The position numbers and the translations under genes were made by a program. Below, piece by piece: positions 42,234 through 47,596 of a stretch of DNA of 47,596 nucleotides. The stretch's first letter is position 1. Each line of letters starts with the position of its first letter. The notes below the pieces were generated by a model. That model saw nothing but the letters and a program-made list of their open reading frames with translations, was not told where the DNA came from and did not search any database. The DNA is from Woeseiaceae bacterium (GTDB taxonomy: Bacteria; Pseudomonadota; Gammaproteobacteria; Steroidobacterales; Woeseiaceae), in the NCBI GenBank assembly GCA_028289545.1, contig JANQPG010000015.1, forward strand, positions 1 to 47,596. Direction: 5' to 3'.

Positions 42234-44045
42234 ATGACGAGCCAAGCTGCCGGCAGCATTGCGCTGCCCCTCGACAACCAGCAAACCGACCGGCTTACCG
42301 CCGCTGTTAACGGGCTGACGCCGCTGCAGCTCTACTGGGTCAGCGGCTATACGGCCGGCCTGGCAGCCGCTGGCGTCCCCGAGGGTGAGCTCAATGCCGG
42401 TGCGGCGCAGCCGGCGGCATCACCCGGGGCAGAGGACACGCTGACCATACTCTACGGCTCGCAGACCGGGCACGGCGAAGGTGTTGCCCGCGAGCTCGGC
42501 GAGGCCGCAGCCGCGAAGGGGTTTGCCGTCAAACTCAAGAGCCTTGCCGACTTCAAGCCGGCCGCTCTCAAGCGTGAGAAATTTGTCACTTTTGTGGTCA
42601 GCACACACGGCGAGGGCGACCCTCCCGATGACGCTGAGCTGTTTCACGAATTCCTGCTGTCGTCGCGTGCCCCGAAACTCGACGGTTTGCGCTACGCCGT
42701 CTTTGCGCTCGGCGACTCCAGCTACGTCAACTTCTGCCAGACCGGCCGCGAATTCGACAGTCGCCTGGCCGAGTTGGGCGCCGAACGCGCACTGCCGATC
42801 GTCGAATGTGACGTCGAGTTCGATACCGAAGCAAAGCGCTGGCAGGGGGACGTCGTGGAGCGCCTGCCGACGCTGTTGGACAGCAAACCCGCCGCGCCGC
42901 TGCTGCGCGCCGTCGAGAACAAAGCCGCCTACGACCGGCAGCGTCCGTTCCCGGCAACCGTGCTCAGCAATCAGAAGATTACCGGCGGACGATCGGACAA
43001 AGACGTGCGGCATATCGAACTGTCGCTCGAAGGCTCCGGGCTTAGCTACGAGCCCGGCGATTCGCTTGCGGTTGTGGCGGACAATCCGCCGGCGCTCGTG
43101 GCTGAGCTGATCGCACATTTTGGTTTTGCCGAGGACACGCCGGTGGCGGCGGGTGACGAGACCGTGGATCTCCGCACGGCTTTGGAGCGGTATTTCGAAA
43201 TTACCGCACCCAGTCTGGGCTTCCTCAAGGGTTGGGCCGAGCTGGCTCAGTCGGAAAGCCTGAACGGTCTGCTAGCCGCCGACCGTCAGGGTGATCTCAA
43301 GGACTTTTTCGCGAGCCACCAGATCATCGATATTGTGCGAGCGCATCCGGCGGAGGTGACGGCCGAACAGTTTACGGGGCTGCTGCGGAAACTGGCGCCG
43401 CGCGCCTACTCGATTGCGTCGAGCAATACGGCGAATCCCGACGAGGTTCATCTGACGGTGGCGGTCGTTCGCTACGACGCTTTCGGCCACACACACGAGG
43501 GCGCCGCGTCGACCTACCTCGCGGATCGGCTCGCAGAAGGCGATACGGTGTCGGTCTACATCGAGAGAAACAACCGCTTCCGGCTGCCGGCTGACGACAA
43601 CGCACCGGTCGTGATGATCGGGCCGGGCACGGGAGTGGCTCCGTTTCGCGCGTTTGTCGAAGAGCGTACAGAGCGAGGCGCGGCTGGCGACAACTGGCTG
43701 TTCTTTGGCGACCGCACCTTCTCCGACGATTTCCTCTACCAGATCGAGTGGCTGCGTCACCTCAAGCAAGGTGGCCTGGCTCGTCTCGACGTGGCTTTCT
43801 CCAGAGATCAGGCCGACAAGATTTACGTGCAGGACCGTTTGCGCGAGCGTGGTCGCGAACTCTACGAATGGATCGAAAAGGGTGCGTTCCTGTACGTCTG
43901 CGGCGACGCGAGGCACATGGCGCCGGACGTCGAGGCGGCATTGGTGGAAATCATTGCCGAGCACGGCCAGAAGAGCCGCGAAGACGCGGCCGCGACGCTC
44001 AAGGAGCTCAAGCGTGCTCAGCGATATCAGAAGGACGTCTATTGA
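42234..44045 (+). CDS. cysJ: Sulfite reductase (NADPH) flavoprotein alpha subunit
   Basis: This is a 603-residue protein, matching the usual 599. The flavodoxin/FMN domain begins ILYGSQTGHGEGVARELGE (about residue 71), followed by VVSTHGEGDPPDDA and FALGDSSY. The FAD domain has RAYSIASS (about 391), and the NADPH part GPGTGVAPFRAF (about 462). It ends QKDVY, as CysJ does. It passes electrons from NADPH to CysI. ATG 42234 has GGAG seven bases upstream; an upstream GTG at 42180 is in frame but lacks support. The stop overlaps cysI by one base (TGATG). Confidence 0.97.
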   Translation: MTSQAAGSIALPLDNQQTDRLTAAVNGLTPLQLYWVSGYTAGLAAAGVPEGELNAGAAQPAASPGAEDTLTILYGSQTGHGEGVARELGEAAAAKGFAVKLKSLADFKPAALKREKFVTFVVSTHGEGDPPDDAELFHEFLLSSRAPKLDGLRYAVFALGDSSYVNFCQTGREFDSRLAELGAERALPIVECDVEFDTEAKRWQGDVVERLPTLLDSKPAAPLLRAVENKAAYDRQRPFPATVLSNQKITGGRSDKDVRHIELSLEGSGLSYEPGDSLAVVADNPPALVAELIAHFGFAEDTPVAAGDETVDLRTALERYFEITAPSLGFLKGWAELAQSESLNGLLAADRQGDLKDFFASHQIIDIVRAHPAEVTAEQFTGLLRKLAPRAYSIASSNTANPDEVHLTVAVVRYDAFGHTHEGAASTYLADRLAEGDTVSVYIERNNRFRLPADDNAPVVMIGPGTGVAPFRAFVEERTERGAAGDNWLFFGDRTFSDDFLYQIEWLRHLKQGGLARLDVAFSRDQADKIYVQDRLRERGRELYEWIEKGAFLYVCGDARHMAPDVEAALVEIIAEHGQKSREDAAATLKELKRAQRYQKDVY

Positions 44046-45757
44046 TGGCGGACAAGCTGAGCGACGTCGAGCGAATCAAGTCGGAGAGCCGCCAGCTGCG
44101 CGGCACCTTGACCGAGAGTCTCGCGAACCCGCTGACCGGCGCGATCGCGGCGGACGACACGCAGTTATCCAAGTTCCACGGGATCTACCAGCAGGACGAT
44201 CGCGATCTCCGCAGCGAACGGATGCGCGCGAAGCTCGAGCCCGCATACAGTTTTATGATCCGTGCGCGCGTGCCGGCGGGCGTCTGCACGCCGACGCAGT
44301 GGCTCAACATGGATCGCATGGCAAACGACTACGCCAACGGCACGATCCGGCTAACCACCCGACAGGCGTTCCAGCTGCACGGCGTCATCAAGCGCAACCT
44401 GAAGGCCAGCATTGCGGGGATCAACTCCGCCATGATGGATACGATTGCGGCCTGCGGCGACGTCAATCGCAACGTCATGGCGCCTGTACTACCCGCGCTG
44501 AGCGCCGTGCACCGGCAGGTCCAGGCCGATGCGGAGCGGCTGAGCGATCACCTGACGCCGGCAACCCGCGCGTACCACGAAATCTGGCTCGACGGCGAAA
44601 AGCTCGATACCCCAGACGTGCAGGCGGCGACGGTCGAAGAACCTATCTACGGCAAGACCTACCTGCCGCGTAAGTTCAAGACGGCGTTTGTCGTTCCGCC
44701 GCAAAACGACGTCGACATTTACGCTCAGGACCTGGGTTTTGTGGCGATTGTCGAAGACGGCGAGCTCAAGGGATACAACGTGACGGTCGGCGGCGGCATG
44801 GGTATGTCGCACGGCGAGCCCGAAACCTATCCGCGACTGGCGGACGTGCTCGGTTTTGTGGCGCCCGACGACCTTCTTGCGGTAGCCGAGGCTGTCGTCA
44901 CCACGCAGCGCGACCATGGCGATCGCAGCAACCGTAAACACGCGCGACTCAAATATACGATCGAAGATCACGGCCTCGACTGGTTTCGCGGCGAGGTGGA
45001 AGAGCGCTCCGGTGTGACTCTGGGTGGAGAACGTCCGTTTTCGTTTGTCGCCAACGGCGATGTCTACGGTTGGCAACAGGACGATGCCGGAGACTGGCAT
45101 TACCTGTTGTTCGTCGAGAACGGGCGCATTGCGGACCGCGGCGAGCGGCGCCTGATGGCGGGCCTCAAGGAAATTGCGGAACGCCATCGCGGCGAGTTTC
45201 GTCTCACGCCGAACCAGAACCTCGTCATTAGCAAAGTCGATTCGGCGGACAAGGACGGCATCGATTCGCTGCTTCGCGAATACGGCATAGAAAACTCGAG
45301 CCAGGCCAGCCTTCTGAGGCTGAATTCGATGGCCTGCGTCGCCATGCCGACCTGCGCGCTGGCGATGGCGGAGAGCGAACGCTACCTGCCCGATCTCGTT
45401 TCGCAGCTCGAAGCGCTACTCGCCGAGTCGGGGCTTGACGACGTGCCGATTACGATGCGCATGACGGGCTGCCCCAATGGTTGCGCTCGGCCCTACATTG
45501 CCGAGATCGGCCTGGTCGGCAAAGGGCCGGGTCGTTACAACCTGTATCTCGGGGCCGGTTTTGCCGGCGAGCGACTGGGCGCAATGCTGCTCGAGAACGC
45601 CAACGAGGCCGAAATTGTCGGCGCACTTCAGCCGCTGTTCGAGCGGTTCGCGGCTGAACGCGAGGACAACGAGCATTTCGGCGATTTCCTGGTTCGCAGC
45701 GGCGTCATGCGTCGCGTCGACGCGGGCCGCGAATTTCATGCGGCCTCGGCGGCGTAG
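44045..45757 (+). CDS. cysI: Sulfite reductase (NADPH) hemoprotein beta subunit
   Basis: This is a 570-residue protein, the usual CysI length. The siroheme/[4Fe-4S] ligands are both present: [11 protein letters not shown] (C-x5-C, about 430) and [10 protein letters not shown] (C-x3-C, about 475). The nitrite/sulfite reductase ferredoxin-like repeat includes [11 protein letters not shown] in the N-terminal half. It reduces sulfite to sulfide with six electrons from CysJ. ATG 44045 overlaps the cysJ stop by one base; 10 bases separate it from the cysH ATG. Confidence 0.97.
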   Translation: MADKLSDVERIKSESRQLRGTLTESLANPLTGAIAADDTQLSKFHGIYQQDDRDLRSERMRAKLEPAYSFMIRARVPAGVCTPTQWLNMDRMANDYANGTIRLTTRQAFQLHGVIKRNLKASIAGINSAMMDTIAACGDVNRNVMAPVLPALSAVHRQVQADAERLSDHLTPATRAYHEIWLDGEKLDTPDVQAATVEEPIYGKTYLPRKFKTAFVVPPQNDVDIYAQDLGFVAIVEDGELKGYNVTVGGGMGMSHGEPETYPRLADVLGFVAPDDLLAVAEAVVTTQRDHGDRSNRKHARLKYTIEDHGLDWFRGEVEERSGVTLGGERPFSFVANGDVYGWQQDDAGDWHYLLFVENGRIADRGERRLMAGLKEIAERHRGEFRLTPNQNLVISKVDSADKDGIDSLLREYGIENSSQASLLRLNSMACVAMPTCALAMAESERYLPDLVSQLEALLAESGLDDVPITMRMTGCPNGCARPYIAEIGLVGKGPGRYNLYLGAGFAGERLGAMLLENANEAEIVGALQPLFERFAAEREDNEHFGDFLVRSGVMRRVDAGREFHAASAA

Positions 45758-45767
45758 GGATACCGAT

Positions 45768-46499
45768 ATGACGACAACTTCGATCAGTCGTGCAGTCGCC
45801 GAGCAACCCTTCCCAACCGCGGAAGCGCTCGAGGCTATGTCCGCGGAAGAACGCGTCGCGTGGGCTCTGGAGGCACTGCCGGGCCGGCACGTGCTGAGTT
45901 CGAGTTTCGGCGCGCAGTCGGCCGTAATGCTGCACATGTTGTCCCGCCAGGAGCCCGACATGCCCGTCGTGTTCATCGACACGGGCTATTTGTTCCCTGA
46001 AACCTATCGTTTCGTCGACAGTCTCGTCGAACGCCTCGACCTCAATCTCAAGGTGTATCGTTCCGAGATTTCCAGCGCGTGGCAGGAAGCTCGCTACGGG
46101 CGTCGCTGGGAAGAGGGGCTGGGCGGCCTCGAAGCCTACAACCGCGAAAACAAGGTGGCGCCTATGGCGAGGGCGCTAGACGATCTCAACGCCGGCACCT
46201 GGTTCTCCGGGTTGCGGCGGGGCCAGTCGACAAGCCGCAGGGACAAACCCATCGTCGAGTCATCGGGCCAGCGCTGGAAAGTACACCCTATCGCGGACTG
46301 GACCGACCGGGACGTGCATCGCTATCTCACGCGTTTCGACCTGCCTTATCACCCGCTCTGGGAGCAAGGCTATGTGTCGATTGGCGACGTGCATAGCACC
46401 CGAACCCTCGCGGAAGCCGGGTCGGCCGAGGCCAGCCGGTTTTTTGGTCTCAAGCGCGAGTGCGGCCTGCACGAGATGGAGTTCGGCCAGAGCGGCTAG
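45768..46499 (+). CDS. cysH: Phosphoadenylyl-sulfate reductase (thioredoxin)
   Basis: This is a 243-residue protein, close to the 244 of E. coli CysH. It has [12 protein letters not shown] (PP-loop), [22 protein letters not shown] and the C-terminal [11 protein letters not shown] with the catalytic Cys (about 230). The extra Cys pairs that bind an iron-sulfur cluster in APS reductases are absent, so PAPS is the substrate. It reduces PAPS to sulfite for CysJI. Third gene of cysJIH, starting 10 bases after cysI. The ATP sulfurylase and APS kinase needed upstream are not in the window. Confidence 0.97.
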   Translation: MTTTSISRAVAEQPFPTAEALEAMSAEERVAWALEALPGRHVLSSSFGAQSAVMLHMLSRQEPDMPVVFIDTGYLFPETYRFVDSLVERLDLNLKVYRSEISSAWQEARYGRRWEEGLGGLEAYNRENKVAPMARALDDLNAGTWFSGLRRGQSTSRRDKPIVESSGQRWKVHPIADWTDRDVHRYLTRFDLPYHPLWEQGYVSIGDVHSTRTLAEAGSAEASRFFGLKRECGLHEMEFGQSG

Positions 46500-46504
46500 C
46501 CGCT
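46491..46504. terminator. Palindrome at the cysH end, between convergent cysH and cysB
   Basis: AGCGGCTAGCCGCT is a perfect 14-base palindrome covering the cysH stop. The two genes are convergent and only 22 bases apart. No T-run on either strand; a shared hairpin at transcript ends is plausible. Confidence 0.4.
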
Positions 46505-46521
46505 GCGCTCGCGCCCGAAAG

Positions 46522-47532
46522 TCAGGCGGCGGCCGTCATGCCGTCGGAGCAACCGTTTCTGACCGGCAGCGACTGCGTGTCGAACAGTGCGTCGATCTCT
46601 TCCTGCGAGCGCGCATGCCGCGTGCTTTCGAGCTGGTCTGCCGTAATGTGCGGTGCAAACAGCTGCACGAAGTCGAGCATGTAGCGCCTGAGGACAGCGT
46701 CCTTACGGAAGCCGATCCAGGTGGTGCTGCGCGGAAACAGACCTTCCGCACTCAGCGCGCTCAGGTCTTTGCGGTCTTCGCAGTCTTCGGCCATGCTCGC
46801 GACGATGCCGACGCCCAGCCCCATGCGCACGTAGGTTTTGATGACGTCCGCGTCCCTTGCGGTGAACACGACATCGGGTTCGAGCCCTTCATCGGCGAAT
46901 GCACGCTTCAGCGACGACTGCCCGCCGAAGCTGAACACGTAGGTGACCAGCGGATATTCGGCAAGGTCGCGCAACGTAATCTTGCGTTCGAGCTTGGTCA
47001 GTTCGTGACTGCGCGGCACGAGTATCTTGCGGTCCCAGTGATAACTCGGCACGAGCAACAGGTTGCTGAACAAATCGCGGGAACCCGTGGCAATTGCGAA
47101 GTCGATTTCGTTCGCGGAGACCATGTCGGCAATCTGCTCGGAGGTTCCCTGGTGAAGCTCCAGGCTCACCTTGGGGTAGCGCGAGCGAAACTCCTTGATG
47201 ACCGCCGGCAGCACGTAGCGTGCCTGCGTGTGCGTCGTGGCAATGGACAGCGTGCCTTCTTCCTCGTGGTAGTAGTCCGAGGCCAGCGAGCGAATGTTCT
47301 CGACCTCCTGCATGACGACGCGCGCGCGCTCAATGACCTGACGACCTGCCGCCGTAACGCCGCCCAGGCTTTTGCCCTTGCGCGTGAACAGCTGTAGCCC
47401 GAGCTCTTCCTCAAGCAGCTTGAGCTGCTTGCTGACGCCGGGTTGCGACGTGTACAGACGTTCCGCCGCCGCCGTGATATTGAGCCCGTTGTCCGCGATG
47501 GCCAACAGGTACTTGAGTTGTTGTAGTTTCAT
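46522..47532 (-). CDS. cysB: LysR-family regulator CysB
   Basis: This is a 336-residue protein. It begins MKLQQLKYLLAIADNGLNIT with HTH AAERLYTSQPGVSKQLKLLEEELG, quoted in part. The effector domain has THTQARYVLPAVI, EIDFAIATGS (N-acetylserine-binding family region), YVFSFGGQSSLKRAF and MGLGVGIVAS. These all match CysB rather than other LysR proteins. CysB activates sulfur-assimilation genes when N-acetyl-L-serine is present and sulfide is low. ATG 47532 is chosen for the canonical MKLQQL start; the frame is open 9 codons upstream. Convergent with cysH. Confidence 0.95.
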   Translation of the reverse strand: MKLQQLKYLLAIADNGLNITAAAERLYTSQPGVSKQLKLLEEELGLQLFTRKGKSLGGVTAAGRQVIERARVVMQEVENIRSLASDYYHEEEGTLSIATTHTQARYVLPAVIKEFRSRYPKVSLELHQGTSEQIADMVSANEIDFAIATGSRDLFSNLLLVPSYHWDRKILVPRSHELTKLERKITLRDLAEYPLVTYVFSFGGQSSLKRAFADEGLEPDVVFTARDADVIKTYVRMGLGVGIVASMAEDCEDRKDLSALSAEGLFPRSTTWIGFRKDAVLRRYMLDFVQLFAPHITADQLESTRHARSQEEIDALFDTQSLPVRNGCSDGMTAAA

Positions 47533-47557
47533 GGGTCCCCGCATGCTCCCCACATGC

Positions 47558-47573
47558 ACCCGGTTCTCCGGGT
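47558..47573 (-). other. Hairpin in the cysB leader
   Basis: ACCCGG-loop-CCGGGT forms a perfect 6-bp stem 26 bases before the cysB ATG. On the plus strand it is followed by TTTT, so it could also be a terminator, but no plus-strand gene precedes it. The promoter of cysB is probably just beyond the right edge. Confidence 0.35.
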
Positions 47574-47596
47574 TTTACATTACGACCGCCGTTATG

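Noticed and set aside
1..47596. Mobile element, prophage or CRISPR content
   Set aside because: No transposase, integrase, phage structural gene, terminal repeat pair or spaced direct-repeat array was seen; the gene content is core-like throughout.

Overview
The window is GC-rich, densely packed chromosomal DNA from a free-living gammaproteobacterium. Support for this comes from TamA/TamB, a CysB-controlled cysJIH set with CysI and CysJ of usual gammaproteobacterial length, YpfJ-type zinc peptidase, KefB/C-type antiporter, DacB and sigma-54 control. A marine lineage such as Woeseiales is an inference from gene style only. I see no tRNA, rRNA, CRISPR array, insertion sequence or prophage.

Layout. 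1-6309 (minus strand) holds the start of one RND efflux operon (lipoprotein adaptor, running off the left edge) and a complete padR-adaptor-RND pump operon. A near-palindrome overlaps the -10 box of padR. 6489-8100 holds a lone FAD-dependent lactone-oxidase-like gene. Its 5' leader contains a convincing class I cyclic-di-GMP riboswitch (GEMM-I) followed by a terminator-like element, all on the minus strand. 8297-16404 (plus) is an envelope module: DUF3313 lipoprotein, cardiolipin-synthase-type phospholipase D protein, TamA, TamB. 16454-22469 (plus) holds a YpfJ-like zinc peptidase, a PLP dehydratase, an exported amidohydrolase, an exported repeat protein with DDGSGS units, and a three-gene run (dienelactone-hydrolase-like, TPR, TonB C-terminal domain). 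22461-25064 (minus) is folD-mtnA-class II aldolase, a partial methylthioadenosine/5'-deoxyadenosine salvage set. 25186-35493 is a string of single housekeeping or stress genes: thiopurine methyltransferase, DUF4404, acyltransferase, DUF1272, GIY-YIG, MBL hydrolase, NERD, ABC ATPase, MATE, KefC-like, and a dienelactone-hydrolase-like lipoprotein lacking its nucleophile.

36541-39897 contains the most self-contained regulatory unit. A PAS-PAS-AAA+-Fis sigma-54 activator is divergent from a 98-residue exported protein. The small gene has a textbook -24/-12 promoter. Between the two genes lie three copies of a TTACG-N6-CGTAA dyad, placed as upstream activating sites for the small gene and overlapping the activator's own start region. 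The small gene is followed by about 290 bases with very dense inverted repeats ending in a hairpin and T6 on the same strand, which suggests a structured 3' RNA or sRNA. TVP38/DedA-type and DacB genes follow on the plus strand.

41468-47532 ends with an SH3-domain membrane protein, the cysJ-cysI-cysH operon for assimilatory sulfate/sulfite reduction, and its regulator cysB convergent to it. An array of inverted TTATTCGC-like half-sites upstream of cysJ is a candidate CysB operator.

The two strongest leads for something undescribed are the c-di-GMP riboswitch on a sugar-lactone-oxidase-like flavoprotein, and the sigma-54 unit (activator, three dyads, small exported protein, structured RNA).
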